A stretch of 64,000 bases of DNA from Mycobacterium dioxanotrophicus (GTDB lineage: Bacteria > Actinomycetota > Actinomycetes > Mycobacteriales > Mycobacteriaceae). The position numbers and the translations under genes are program-made. The stretch spans positions 7,316,001 through 7,380,000 of the forward strand of contig NZ_CP020809.1 in assembly GCF_002157835.1 (NCBI RefSeq), in the 5' to 3' direction. Below the pieces are notes generated by a model. The model worked only from the letters and a program-made list of their open reading frames with translations. It did not search any database and was not told where the DNA came from. Shown here in pieces: positions 27,079 through 36,977 of the stretch; the first letter of the stretch is position 1, and each line of letters starts with the position of its first letter.

Positions 27079-27093
27079 CAATCGACTTGATTG
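27079..27093. promoter_or_regulatory. Candidate operator CAATC-N5-GATTG
   Basis: CAATCGACTTGATTG is a 15-bp dyad with 5-bp arms in the tetR-mmpS gap (27018-27171). TATAGG at 27108-27113 could be the mmpS -10 box. The assignment is tentative. Confidence 0.4.
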
Positions 27094-27171
27094 AAGTTAG
27101 CCGACTGTATAGGTTTCACTTGTCGTACGGCAAGGACAGCTGCCTGCATCCGAAAGGCTGACCAGCGAAAC

Positions 27172-27600
27172 ATGAAGCTCTTGAGACGGTTCTGGATCCC
27201 CGTGCTGATCCTCGTGGTGGTGGTCATCGGGGCATTCACCGTGATGCGGGTCCGTACCTTCTTCGGTGCCGGTGACGGCTCGGGTGTCGCCAGCGCGAAG
27301 GTCGACGACACCAAACCGTTCGACCCCAAAGTCGTGGTCTACGAGATCACCGGGGAACCCGGCGCCACCGCCGACGTCAACTACCTGGACCTCGACGCCC
27401 AGCCCCAGCGCGTCGACGGGGTGTCCCTGCCGTGGACACTGCGACTGGAGAGCACCGCGCCGTCGGTGTTCCCCAACATCGTGGCGCAAGGCGACGGCAG
27501 CACCATCAGCTGCCGCATCACCGTCGATGACGAACTCAAAGACCAGCGCACGTCCACCGGCGTCAACGCCCAGACCTTCTGCTTGGTGAAATCTGCATGA
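27172..27600 (+). CDS. mmpS: MmpS-family membrane accessory protein
   Basis: 142 residues: one N-terminal membrane helix (about 8-27, [20 protein letters not shown]) followed by a periplasmic beta-domain with MmpS motifs ([51 protein letters not shown]) and two Cys. MmpS proteins assist MmpL exporters of siderophores, lipids or drugs. Its TGA overlaps the mmpL ATG. It belongs to the MmpS4/MmpS5 group, but the number cannot be fixed from sequence alone. Confidence 0.92.
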   Translation: MKLLRRFWIPVLILVVVVIGAFTVMRVRTFFGAGDGSGVASAKVDDTKPFDPKVVVYEITGEPGATADVNYLDLDAQPQRVDGVSLPWTLRLESTAPSVFPNIVAQGDGSTISCRITVDDELKDQRTSTGVNAQTFCLVKSA

Positions 27601-30506
27601 GCACCCCCACGCACGACGCGCCCACCGACGCGTTCCCGGCGAGCCCGCCGCCCAAGCATGCCGCCGACCACAGCGGCATCGCCAAGTGGATCCGGCGGCT
27701 GGCGCTGCCGATCATCCTCGGCTGGATCGCGGTCATCGTGGTGCTCAACGTGATCGTTCCCCAGCTCGAAGAGGTGGGGAAGATGCGCTCGGTCTCGATG
27801 AGCCCCGACGACGCCCCGTCGATGATCGCGATGAAGCGCGTCGGTCAGGTTTTCGAAGAATTCAAGTCCAACAGCTCGGTCATGATCGTGCTGGAAAGCG
27901 ACCACGCACTCGACCAGGCCGCACACGACTATTACGACCAGATCGTCGCCAAGCTGCGCGCCGACACCAAGCACATCGAGCACGTGCAGGACTTCTGGGG
28001 CGACCCGCTGACCGCATCGGGTGCTCAGAGCTCCGACGGCAAGGCCTCCTACGTGCAGGTCTACACGGCCGGTAACCAGGGTGAGGCGCTGGCCAACGAG
28101 TCCGTCGAAGCCGCGGAGAACATCGTCAAGAGCGTGCCGGCTCCGCCAGGGGTGCACGCCTACGTGACGGGCCCGGCCGCGATGTCGGCCGACCAGGAGA
28201 TCGCCGGTAACCGCAGCCTCGAGATGATCACGGCCCTGACCTTCGTGGTCATCATCGTCATGTTGCTGACGGTGTACCGGTCGATCATCACCGTGATCCT
28301 GACGATCCTGATGGTCGTCATGTCACTGTCGGCGGCGCGCGGTCTGATCGCGTTCCTCGGCTACTACAACATCATCGGGCTCTCGACGTTCGCGACGAAC
28401 CTGTTGGTGATGCTCGCGATCGCCGCCTCGACGGACTACGCGATCTTCCTGATAGGCCGATATCAAGAGGCCCGCAGTGTCGGTGAGGACCGGGAATCGG
28501 CCTACTACACGATGTTCCACGGCACCGCGCACGTGGTGCTGGGCTCGGGTCTGACCATCGCGGGCGCCACCTTCTGCCTGCATTTCACCCGGCTGCCCTA
28601 TTTCCAGTCGCTGGGTATCCCGCTGGCCATCGGCATGGTCATGGTGGTTGTCGTCGCACTCACGATGGGCCCGGCGATCATCACGGTCGCCACGAAGTTC
28701 GGCAAGACCCTGGAACCCAAGCGCGCCATGCGTACTCGCGGCTGGCGCAAGATCGGCGCCGCGGTGGTGCGCTGGCCCGTGCCGATCCTCGTCGCCACCA
28801 TCGGGCTCGCACTCGTCGGGTTGCTGACGCTGCCGGGCTACCGGACCAACTACAACGACCGCAAGTACCTGCCGACGGACCTGCCGGCCAACACCGGCTA
28901 CGCCGTCGCCGACCGGCACTTCTCCCAGGCCCGGATGAACCCCGAGCTCCTGCTCATCGAGAGCGACCACGATCTGCGCAACTCCGCGGACTTCCTGGTC
29001 ATCGAACGGATCGCCAAGCGGGTGGTCGGAGTGCCGGGCATCTCCCGCGTACAGGCCATCACACGCCCGCAAGGCACGCCCATCGAGCACACCTCGATCC
29101 CGTTCAACATCAGCATGCAGGGCACCACCCAGACCATGAATCAGAAGTACATGCAGGACCGCATGAAGGACATGGGTGTCCAGGCCGAGCAGATGCAGAC
29201 GATGATCGACACGATGACTCGGATGATCGCGCTGATGACCGAGATGTCGAAGACCATGAACAGCATGGTCGGCAAGATGCACGGCATGGTCGCGGATATC
29301 GAGGAATTGCGGGACCACATCGCCGATTTCGACGATTTCTTCCGGCCCATCCGCAACTACCTGTACTGGGAACCGCACTGCTACGACATCCCGATGTGTC
29401 AGGCCATGCGGTCGGTGTTCGACGCGCTTGACGGCATCGACACCATGACCGACGACTTCAAGAACATCGTCCCCGACATGGACCACCTCAACGCGATGCT
29501 GCCGCAGATGCTCGCGTTGATGCCGCCCATGATCGCGACGATGACGTCGATGAAGGCCATGATGCAGACCATGCAGGCCACCCAGGGTGGTTTGCAGGAT
29601 CAGATGGCCGCCATGCAGGACAACTCCACCGCCATGGGACAGGCGTTCGACAAGGCCAAGAACGACGACTCGTTCTATCTGCCGCCGGAAGCGTTCGACA
29701 ATCCCGACTTCAAGCGCGGCATGAAGATGTTCCTGTCGCCCGACGGGCACGCGGTGCGGTTCATCATCAGCCACGACGGTGATCCCATGAGCCCCGAAGG
29801 CATCTCGCACGTCGCACCGATCAAGCTGGCCGCCAAGGAAGCCATCAAAGGCACCCCGCTGGAAGGGTCCAAGATCTATCTCGGCGGTACCGCGGCCATG
29901 TTCAGCGACATGCAGGAGGGCGCCAACTACGACCTGTTGATTGCCGGAATCGCCTCGCTCTGCCTGATCTTCATCATCATGTTGATCATCACCCGCAGCG
30001 TGGTGGCCTCGGCCGTCATCGTCGGCACGGTGGTGCTGTCCCTGGGTGCGTCCTTCGGCTTGTCGGTGCTCATCTGGCAGCACCTGGTCGGGCTGGAGCT
30101 GCACTGGATGGTGCTGGCCATGTCGGTGATCATCTTGTTGGCCGTCGGCGCCGACTACAACCTGCTGCTGGTGTCGCGGTTCAAAGAAGAGATCCACGCG
30201 GGGCTCAACACCGGCATCATCCGCGCCATGGGCGGCACCGGCTCGGTGGTCACCTCGGCAGGCCTGGTGTTCGCCTTCACCATGATGTCCATGGCCGTCA
30301 GCGAACTCGCCGTCATCGGCCAGGTCGGCACCACCATCGGCCTCGGCCTGCTCTTCGACACCCTCGTCATCCGCTCATTGATGACGCCGTCGATCGCAGC
30401 CCTGCTCGGAAAGTGGTTCTGGTGGCCCCAATTGGTGCGCCAGCGCCCCGTCCCCGAGCCCTGGCCCAAGCCGGCGGAGAAGCAGACCGCCGACGCCTCG
30501 GCTTAG
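27597..30506 (+). CDS. mmpL: MmpL4/MmpL5-like RND exporter
   Basis: 969-residue RND transporter. The first membrane helix is at about 33-53, then a porter domain, the first TM bundle (about 205-370, with [17 protein letters not shown]), a second porter domain, and the second bundle (about 770-940, with [16 protein letters not shown]). Between residues about 510 and 690 lies a long Met-rich helical hairpin with two Cys (HCYDIPMC), the periplasmic coiled-coil tube of the MmpL4/5 class. It pairs with the overlapping mmpS and is probably controlled by the divergent TetR. Substrates in this class are mycobactin-type siderophores and drugs such as bedaquiline; which applies here is unknown. Confidence 0.92.
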   Translation: MSTPTHDAPTDAFPASPPPKHAADHSGIAKWIRRLALPIILGWIAVIVVLNVIVPQLEEVGKMRSVSMSPDDAPSMIAMKRVGQVFEEFKSNSSVMIVLESDHALDQAAHDYYDQIVAKLRADTKHIEHVQDFWGDPLTASGAQSSDGKASYVQVYTAGNQGEALANESVEAAENIVKSVPAPPGVHAYVTGPAAMSADQEIAGNRSLEMITALTFVVIIVMLLTVYRSIITVILTILMVVMSLSAARGLIAFLGYYNIIGLSTFATNLLVMLAIAASTDYAIFLIGRYQEARSVGEDRESAYYTMFHGTAHVVLGSGLTIAGATFCLHFTRLPYFQSLGIPLAIGMVMVVVVALTMGPAIITVATKFGKTLEPKRAMRTRGWRKIGAAVVRWPVPILVATIGLALVGLLTLPGYRTNYNDRKYLPTDLPANTGYAVADRHFSQARMNPELLLIESDHDLRNSADFLVIERIAKRVVGVPGISRVQAITRPQGTPIEHTSIPFNISMQGTTQTMNQKYMQDRMKDMGVQAEQMQTMIDTMTRMIALMTEMSKTMNSMVGKMHGMVADIEELRDHIADFDDFFRPIRNYLYWEPHCYDIPMCQAMRSVFDALDGIDTMTDDFKNIVPDMDHLNAMLPQMLALMPPMIATMTSMKAMMQTMQATQGGLQDQMAAMQDNSTAMGQAFDKAKNDDSFYLPPEAFDNPDFKRGMKMFLSPDGHAVRFIISHDGDPMSPEGISHVAPIKLAAKEAIKGTPLEGSKIYLGGTAAMFSDMQEGANYDLLIAGIASLCLIFIIMLIITRSVVASAVIVGTVVLSLGASFGLSVLIWQHLVGLELHWMVLAMSVIILLAVGADYNLLLVSRFKEEIHAGLNTGIIRAMGGTGSVVTSAGLVFAFTMMSMAVSELAVIGQVGTTIGLGLLFDTLVIRSLMTPSIAALLGKWFWWPQLVRQRPVPEPWPKPAEKQTADASA

Positions 30507-30535
30507 GCACCTCTCGAAGCACCTCACCCAGCACC

Positions 30536-30595
30536 GCGAGCGTGCGTGTCTGCTGCCCGACACACCGTCTATCGGCAGCAGTTCACGCACGCTCG
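30536..30595. terminator. Palindromic intergenic repeat (GACACACCG class) between convergent genes
   Basis: A long hairpin with left arm GCGAGCGTGCGTG plus CTGCTGCC and right arm GGCAGCAG plus CACGCACGCTCG, about 22 of 24 positions paired. The loop carries CGACACACCG. It lies between mmpL (stop 30506) and the methyltransferase (stop 30610) and probably ends both transcripts. Confidence 0.65.
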
Positions 30596-30609
30596 TCGCG
30601 TTCCAGCTC

Positions 30610-31266
30610 TCAACTGACGACGGCCACGGCGAACCCGTCCCACCCCTTGGTGCCCACGGTCTGAATCGCCGCGGTGTCCAACCGAGGATGGTTGCCCATC
30701 ATCTCCAGCATGTCGCGCACCGCGCGGGCCTGATGATCGTCGGCGGCGGGAGCCAACACCCGGCCGAACCGGGTTACGTTGTCCACCACGATGATCGACC
30801 CGGGATGGCCGAGCTTGATCGCCCATTCGACGTAGGCGACGTTGTTCTCCTTGTCGGCGTCGATGAACGCCAGATCGAACACGTCCCCCCGCTCCGCGAG
30901 CCGCGGCAGGGTGTCCAACGCCGCGTCGACGATCACCTCGACACGTTCGGCAACCCCGGCGCGCACCAGGTTGGTCCGGGCCACCTCGGCATGGCGGGGA
31001 TCGTATTCGAGGGTGACGACGTGGCCCGCCTCGCCGACCGCGCGGGCCAGGCTGATGGTGCTGTAGCCGGCCAGCGTGCCGATCTCCAGCACCCGCCGCG
31101 CCCCTGACATTCTGGCCAACAGCGACAACAACTTTCCGTGCTGAGCAGACACCTCGATGGCGGGCATCCCGGCGGTCGTCGAGGATTCCCGAGCGGCGAT
31201 CAGCGCGTCGTCCTCGGTGTGCAGCAGCTGGGTGAACATGGCGTCGACGTCCGCGGGCTCGGTCAC
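30610..31266 (-). CDS. SAM-dependent O-methyltransferase (Rv0187-like)
   Basis: 218-residue class I methyltransferase of the catechol/caffeoyl-CoA O-methyltransferase type. SAM motif I is RRVLEIGTLAGYSTISLARA, the acidic motif is VVTLEYDPRHAEVAR, and the metal/catalytic Asp motif is FDLAFIDADKENNVAYVEWA, followed by IIVVDNVTRFG. Length matches Rv0187 (about 220). GTG 31266 was chosen because TAGCCT lies exactly 7 nt upstream and nothing resembling a ribosome site is near. Substrate unknown; Mg-dependent catechol-like substrates are typical. Confidence 0.88.
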   Translation of the reverse strand: MTEPADVDAMFTQLLHTEDDALIAARESSTTAGMPAIEVSAQHGKLLSLLARMSGARRVLEIGTLAGYSTISLARAVGEAGHVVTLEYDPRHAEVARTNLVRAGVAERVEVIVDAALDTLPRLAERGDVFDLAFIDADKENNVAYVEWAIKLGHPGSIIVVDNVTRFGRVLAPAADDHQARAVRDMLEMMGNHPRLDTAAIQTVGTKGWDGFAVAVVS

Positions 31267-31273
31267 CTCAGCC

Positions 31274-31279
31274 AGGCTA
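31274..31279 (-). promoter_or_regulatory. -10 box, leaderless start of the methyltransferase
   Basis: Minus-strand TAGCCT, 7 nt before GTG 31266. It falls next to the stop of the upstream gene (31277), so that stop lies within the promoter. Confidence 0.5.
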
Positions 31280-31750
31280 GACCACGCCTTCTTGCGCGTA
31301 CACCATCCGCAACACCAGGCCGACCTCCGGCCCCATGATGGTTTCGCACAGTTCGCAGTAGGTGGCGACGAAGGCCGGCCCATGCGGCGGCGGCGCGGGA
31401 CTGAGGTGGTGGGCCAGTTCGTGCAGCACGACGAGCTCGCGCAACGCCCACGTCGAATCCCGTTCGGGCACCGCGATGACGGCCGCACCATCGATGAGTT
31501 CATAGTGGGCGGCGGCGGTACCGCGACGGGCCCGCACGCTCACTGGCGGGGCGCCGACGCGGGCGAGCACGTCGTCGACATAGCGCTGCACCGACTCCAC
31601 CGAGCCGAATTTCGCCTCCGGCGGCAACGTCAGCGAGATACCGAAGAAGTCGATGGCGCGTGAACTGTGTTGCGCCGCACGGTCGAACATGGTCCGCACG
31701 AACTGCTCCGCGGCATACACCTTGGCCCGCTGAGCATCTCGCGCCGTCAC
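31277..31750 (-). CDS. TIGR04338-like putative metallohydrolase (Rv0185-like)
   Basis: 157 residues with a zinc-protease-like motif LVVLHELAHHLSP (HExxHH) followed by HGPAFVATYCELCETIMG, which places a third His/Glu ligand. The protein is small, with no signal peptide or membrane segment, so it is probably a cytosolic metalloprotein; activity is unproven. The GTG start overlaps the DUF2786 stop (GTGA), so it is translationally coupled to it. Rv0184-Rv0185 show the same order in M. tuberculosis. Confidence 0.8.
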   Translation of the reverse strand: MTARDAQRAKVYAAEQFVRTMFDRAAQHSSRAIDFFGISLTLPPEAKFGSVESVQRYVDDVLARVGAPPVSVRARRGTAAAHYELIDGAAVIAVPERDSTWALRELVVLHELAHHLSPAPPPHGPAFVATYCELCETIMGPEVGLVLRMVYAQEGVV

Positions 31751-32490
31751 TGCTCCAATGCGCCGCGCGCGCCCGACAACTCGGTGTTGGGCCCGAGCCG
31801 CGCCCGCTGCCCGGCGCGGTCCCCGGCCCGGCGCGCCGCCGAGGAATAGCCGGCCGACGCGCTGGTGGCCCGCCACGTGCCCCGCGCCTGCGAGGCCTGG
31901 CGGTAGAAGCTCTTCAGCTCGATATCCTTGTCCCGCAAGGCAATTGCCGTCCCCGGCTGGTCCGTGCGGTCGGCTTCCTGTTTGGCCTCCTCGCGGGCCT
32001 TGGTCAGCCGTTGCCCGATGCGGGAGCCGAATGCCAGCTGGAAGTTCAGCCGCGCGGTGATGGTCGGGGTCGGCCGGTGCGCGCCGGAGGCGATGTAGGA
32101 CTCCGATGCCTTGACCATCTGCAGCACCAGGCTGGTGTAGAGGGCATGGGTGGCGTCGATGTCTTCGGCGAAACCGTAGGCGTAGACGAACGTCGAGTTC
32201 GACGCGACATCGCATTTCACGTCGTTGGCCATCCCGATCATCACGAACAACTGCACATACGTGCGCAGCCCCTTGGTGCCTGCCTGCCCGATGGTCACGG
32301 TGCGCTGTACCGGCATCTGCGCCTTGGTGCGCTGGGCGGAATGCGACCGGGCCACCGCCAGGTCGATTGCGGTGGCCGTGGCCAGCCGCTGCGCAGCGGC
32401 CATGAACGCCTCGGCCTCGTGCGCATTGTCTGTGCCCTCGGCCTGGCGCAACAGGGCGGCGATACGCGCCAGCATCTTGTCGTCGCTCAC
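31747..32490 (-). CDS. DUF2786 domain protein (Rv0184-like)
   Basis: 247 residues. The N-terminal DUF2786 motif (about 1-45) reads KMLARIAALLRQAEGTDNAH followed by EAFMAAAQRLAT, also found in phage and SprT-like proteins. The middle is helical, and the C-terminus (about 190-245) is Arg/Ala/Gly-rich and basic, compatible with nucleic-acid contact. Coupled to the HExxH protein downstream, which suggests the two work together; no function is established. The GTG start has TAGGAT 6 nt upstream. Confidence 0.78.
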   Translation of the reverse strand: MSDDKMLARIAALLRQAEGTDNAHEAEAFMAAAQRLATATAIDLAVARSHSAQRTKAQMPVQRTVTIGQAGTKGLRTYVQLFVMIGMANDVKCDVASNSTFVYAYGFAEDIDATHALYTSLVLQMVKASESYIASGAHRPTPTITARLNFQLAFGSRIGQRLTKAREEAKQEADRTDQPGTAIALRDKDIELKSFYRQASQARGTWRATSASAGYSSAARRAGDRAGQRARLGPNTELSGARGALEQ

Positions 32491-32496
32491 GGCACG

Positions 32497-32502
32497 ATCC
32501 TA
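32497..32502 (-). promoter_or_regulatory. -10 box before the DUF2786 gene
   Basis: Minus-strand TAGGAT, 6 nt before GTG 32490. No ribosome site; probably leaderless. Confidence 0.45.
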
Positions 32503-32518
32503 GAAAACACCCCTGACA

Positions 32519-34347
<1,829 letters not shown>

Positions 34348-34354
34348 TTAACGG

Positions 34355-34681
34355 TTAATGCAGCACTGCGGTACCCAGGACGAACACGCCGACCATGGCC
34401 GCCGCGGCGACGAACGGCCAGACAATGACGATCTTCCCGCGGGTCAGGCCATAGAGCATCACCGCGCCGGTGGCCACCAAGACCACGACCAGTCCGATTC
34501 CCACGGTGATGATCGCGGCTTCTTCGTGGTAGCTGGCGTCGCAGGCCGCGTCGTGGCAGCCATCGGTGGCCATGCCGAAGCCCAGAGCACTCATCATGAA
34601 CTCGATGAAGGCGGCCGGGATAAGGAGGACATACAGCACGAAGGCCGCGATATTCCAGCCTTCCACCCCCCGCCGAGCCAT
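34355..34681 (-). CDS. Small membrane protein
   Basis: 108 residues with three membrane helices (about 10-35, 55-78 and 84-106). A loop between the first two holds two Cys and acidic residues (TDGCHDAACDASYHEE), possibly a periplasmic disulfide. I do not recognise a family. ATG 34681 has TACGAT 6 nt upstream and is divergent from sigG, only 43 nt away, so the two promoters overlap. A role near SigG is possible but there is no anti-sigma motif. Confidence 0.65.
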   Translation of the reverse strand: MARRGVEGWNIAAFVLYVLLIPAAFIEFMMSALGFGMATDGCHDAACDASYHEEAAIITVGIGLVVVLVATGAVMLYGLTRGKIVIVWPFVAAAAMVGVFVLGTAVLH

Positions 34682-34687
34682 TTTTCG

Positions 34688-34717
34688 ATCGTAGTTGTCG
34701 GTGGGCGTGCGTAGGCT
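34688..34717. promoter_or_regulatory. Overlapping divergent leaderless promoters (small membrane gene / sigG)
   Basis: TACGAT on the minus strand (34688-34693) is 6 nt before ATG 34681, and TAGGCT on the plus strand (34712-34717) is exactly 7 nt before GTG 34725. The two -10 boxes are 18 nt apart, so each promoter's upstream part covers the other's -10 region. Confidence 0.55.
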
Positions 34718-34724
34718 CGACGAC

Positions 34725-35711
34725 GTGACCGTGCTCGCACCTTCACTCGACAGCGGCAGTCCGGCTGACGCCTTCCTCGCCGACGCCCAGCGGTACCGGC
34801 GCGAGCTGCTCGCGCACTGTTACCGGATGACCGGCTCGCTGCACGACGCCGAAGATCTGGTGCAGGAGACCTATCTGCGCGCATGGAAGTCCTACGAGGG
34901 CTTTCAAGGCAAATCCTCGGTCCGGACGTGGCTCTACCGGATCGCCACCAACACCTGCCTGACGGCTCTCGAAGGCCGTCAGCGCCGACCGCTGCCGTCC
35001 GGGTTGGGCACCCCGAGCTCGACAGGCACAGAGGACGTCGCCGAGCACCACGAAGTGCCCTGGCTCGAGCCGCTGCCCGACGAGTCCGCCGATCCGGTGA
35101 ACATCGTCGGCAACCGCGAATCGGTGCGGCTGGCATTCGTGGCGGCGCTCCAACACCTGTCTCCCCGCCAGCGCGCCGTGCTGGTGATGCGCGAGGTCTT
35201 GCAGTGGAAAGCCTCGGAAGTTGCCGGTGCGCTGGGTTCTTCCACGGCCGCCGTCAACAGCCTGCTGCAACGCGCCAGGGCCCAGCTCGAAGCCGCCGGT
35301 CCCACACAGGACGACCCGGTGGTCGCGCCCGAGTCGCCCGAAGCGCAGGACATGCTCAGCCGCTACATCGCTGCATTCGAGGCCTACGACATCGACAAGC
35401 TCGTGGAGCTCTTCACTGCCGAGGCCATCTGGGAAATGCCCCCCTTCGACAGTTGGTATCGCGGCCCGCAGGCCATCGGCGACTTGTCGCGCAACAAGTG
35501 CCCGGCCGAGAAAGCCGGCGACATGCGGTTCATCCCGACGACCGCCAACGATCAGCCCGCCGCGGCGATGTACATGCTCAATCCCGAGACCGGCGTGCAC
35601 GAAGCGTTCCAGTTGCACGTGCTGGCCATCGGCGCTGACGGCATATCCCATGTCGTGGCATTCATGGACCAGTCGTTGTTCGAGAAGTTCGGGCTGCCGG
35701 CTTCCCTCTAG
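34725..35711 (+). CDS. sigG: ECF sigma factor SigG
   Basis: 328 residues. Sigma region 2 (about 20-90) contains LLAHCYRMTGSLHDAEDLVQ and the -10-recognition stretch TYLRAWKSYEGFQGKSSVRT. Region 4 (about 140-190) contains LSPRQRAVLVMREVLQWKAS and SSTAAVNSLLQRARAQL. A SnoaL-like C-terminal domain (about 210-325) is fused, as in the ECF41-like/SigG group, where it tunes activity in place of a separate anti-sigma factor. The GTG start at 34725 fits a -10 box 7 nt upstream; an in-frame GTG at 34695 is the alternative. Corresponds to Rv0182c; SigG is linked to DNA-damage or methylglyoxal stress. Confidence 0.9.
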   Translation: MTVLAPSLDSGSPADAFLADAQRYRRELLAHCYRMTGSLHDAEDLVQETYLRAWKSYEGFQGKSSVRTWLYRIATNTCLTALEGRQRRPLPSGLGTPSSTGTEDVAEHHEVPWLEPLPDESADPVNIVGNRESVRLAFVAALQHLSPRQRAVLVMREVLQWKASEVAGALGSSTAAVNSLLQRARAQLEAAGPTQDDPVVAPESPEAQDMLSRYIAAFEAYDIDKLVELFTAEAIWEMPPFDSWYRGPQAIGDLSRNKCPAEKAGDMRFIPTTANDQPAAAMYMLNPETGVHEAFQLHVLAIGADGISHVVAFMDQSLFEKFGLPASL

Positions 35712-35712
35712 C

Positions 35713-35775
35713 CGCCGAGTGGCCACTTATGCCACGCGAAACCCCGGAATTGCGTACACAACTGGCCACTCGACA
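35713..35775. repeat. 63-nt palindromic repeat, copy A
   Basis: Starts CGCCGAGTGGCCACTTATG and ends ACAACTGGCCACTCGACA, forming a long imperfect hairpin. It directly follows the sigG stop. The same 63-nt unit occurs at 35817, 36825 and 59455. Confidence 0.8.
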
Positions 35776-35816
35776 CCCATAGCCACCCACGCCCGTCACC
35801 CGCCGGCCCCGTCACC

Positions 35817-35879
35817 CGCCGAGTGGCCAGTTATGCCACGCGATCGCCCAAAATGCGTGCGATAACTGGCCATTCGGCG
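35817..35879. repeat. 63-nt palindromic repeat, copy B (encodes the end of the DUF559 gene)
   Basis: Starts CGCCGAGTGGCCAGTTATG and ends ATAACTGGCCATTCGGCG; the 25-nt arms pair at about 22 positions. The minus-strand gene's last 16 codons and its TAA stop (35831-35833) lie inside this repeat. Confidence 0.85.
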
Positions 35880-36727
35880 CCGGCTGCCCGCAGCGCAACA
35901 CAGACGCGGGCAACGAGAACCCACGGTCGACGATCCAGCAGCTCAGCCCCGACACGGATGATCAACCAGCCCAGCGCGGCCAACTCTGCATAGCGCTCGA
36001 TATCATTGGCGCGCACTCGCGGATCTGTCCAATGCTGTGCGCCCTCATACTCGACACCTACCTTTAACTCCTTATAGCCCATGTCAATTCGTGCGTGACT
36101 TCTACCGCCGAAGTCGCCAGGCACCACAATCTGCGTCTCGGGCTTCGGCAGCCCCGCGTCGACGAGAACCAGCCGGGTGCGGGTTTCCTGCGGCGATTCA
36201 GCGCCACCGTCCATGAGGCCCAGCACCTCACGCAGTTGAACCAGTCCACGCACACCTGGATGGCGCTGCAGCAGAGGGTTGACGTCGTCCGCCGTCACGA
36301 ACGTCGCCTGGGCGAGCGCATCCAGCCGGATGACCGCCTCGTCCCTGCCGCGGCGCCGGCCGAGGTCGAACGCCGTGCGTGCCGGCGTCGTCACTGAAAT
36401 CCCGGTGAACAGCCGAGTCTCGTCATCCAGGAGTTCGTCGCGGTGCACCAAGATCCCGCGCACGGGCTTGCCGTTGCGGCGATAGAACTCGGCAGGCTCG
36501 CCCGTCTCGATCCACCGCGTGCCGTACACCGCTGCCGCCGAGAGCCCTGCCAATGTCGCTTGTCGCCCGGCGAACAACCAGGCCGCCTCGGCTCGCAGCG
36601 CCGCGGTCAACTCCACGCCCTTGGCCAGATAGACGTCGCGGTAGATCGCGTCGTATCGGTTCGCCAGTGCTCGCCGGGTCATCGCTCGCGCGGCAAGCGC
36701 CTCAGATCCGAGAATTGGTCTCTCCAT
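35831..36727 (-). CDS. DUF559-like (Vsr-fold) endonuclease with AbiEi-like N-terminus
   Basis: 298 residues. The N-terminus (about 10-70, TRRALANRYDAIYRDVYLAK ... AALRAEAAWLFA) resembles the winged-helix part of AbiEi-type antitoxin/regulator proteins common in actinobacteria. The C-terminus (about 205-285) resembles the DUF559/Vsr nuclease fold: ARIDMGYKELKVGVEYEGAQ with acidic active-site candidates, then H and a basic helix RANDIERYAELAALGWLIIR. No toxin partner lies next to it. Its start is 97 nt from repeat C, and its last residues (from GAEWPVIARI on) are encoded by repeat B, so the gene is bracketed by one repeat family. Function unknown. Confidence 0.7.
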   Translation of the reverse strand: MERPILGSEALAARAMTRRALANRYDAIYRDVYLAKGVELTAALRAEAAWLFAGRQATLAGLSAAAVYGTRWIETGEPAEFYRRNGKPVRGILVHRDELLDDETRLFTGISVTTPARTAFDLGRRRGRDEAVIRLDALAQATFVTADDVNPLLQRHPGVRGLVQLREVLGLMDGGAESPQETRTRLVLVDAGLPKPETQIVVPGDFGGRSHARIDMGYKELKVGVEYEGAQHWTDPRVRANDIERYAELAALGWLIIRVGAELLDRRPWVLVARVCVALRAAGAEWPVIARILGDRVA

Positions 36728-36824
36728 GTGCCCACGGTGTCGCCGAGGGCCGACGAGATAGCCGCCCGAGCCGCACCGCGGGCCGGCGCTGTGGATGAAC
36801 TCCAGTTTGGGGATAACCCGACCG

Positions 36825-36887
36825 CGCCGAGTGGCCAGTTATGACACGCAAACCAGCCAATCGCGTGACACAAGTGGCCACTCGGCG
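36825..36887. repeat. 63-nt palindromic repeat, copy C
   Basis: Starts CGCCGAGTGGCCAGTTATG and ends CAAGTGGCCACTCGGCG, with 25-nt arms pairing at 22 positions. It sits between the divergent starts of the DUF559-like gene and the alcohol dehydrogenase. Confidence 0.85.
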
Positions 36888-36963
36888 CACAGACAAATGA
36901 CGAAGAGAAGCTCACATACATCCAGTTCAGAGTGCTGTTTGTCACACTTTCTGAAACGTGTTC

Positions 36964-36969
36964 TATGAT
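36964..36969 (+). promoter_or_regulatory. -10 box, alcohol dehydrogenase promoter
   Basis: TATGAT lies 8 nt before ATG 36978 with no ribosome site, so a leaderless or near-leaderless start is likely. Confidence 0.5.
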
Positions 36970-36977
36970 CGCCTGTC

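Noticed and set aside
35713..36887. CRISPR array
   Set aside because: The palindromic 63-nt units are unevenly spaced (104 and about 1000 nt), and a gene lies between them; there are no spacers of equal size and no cas genes.
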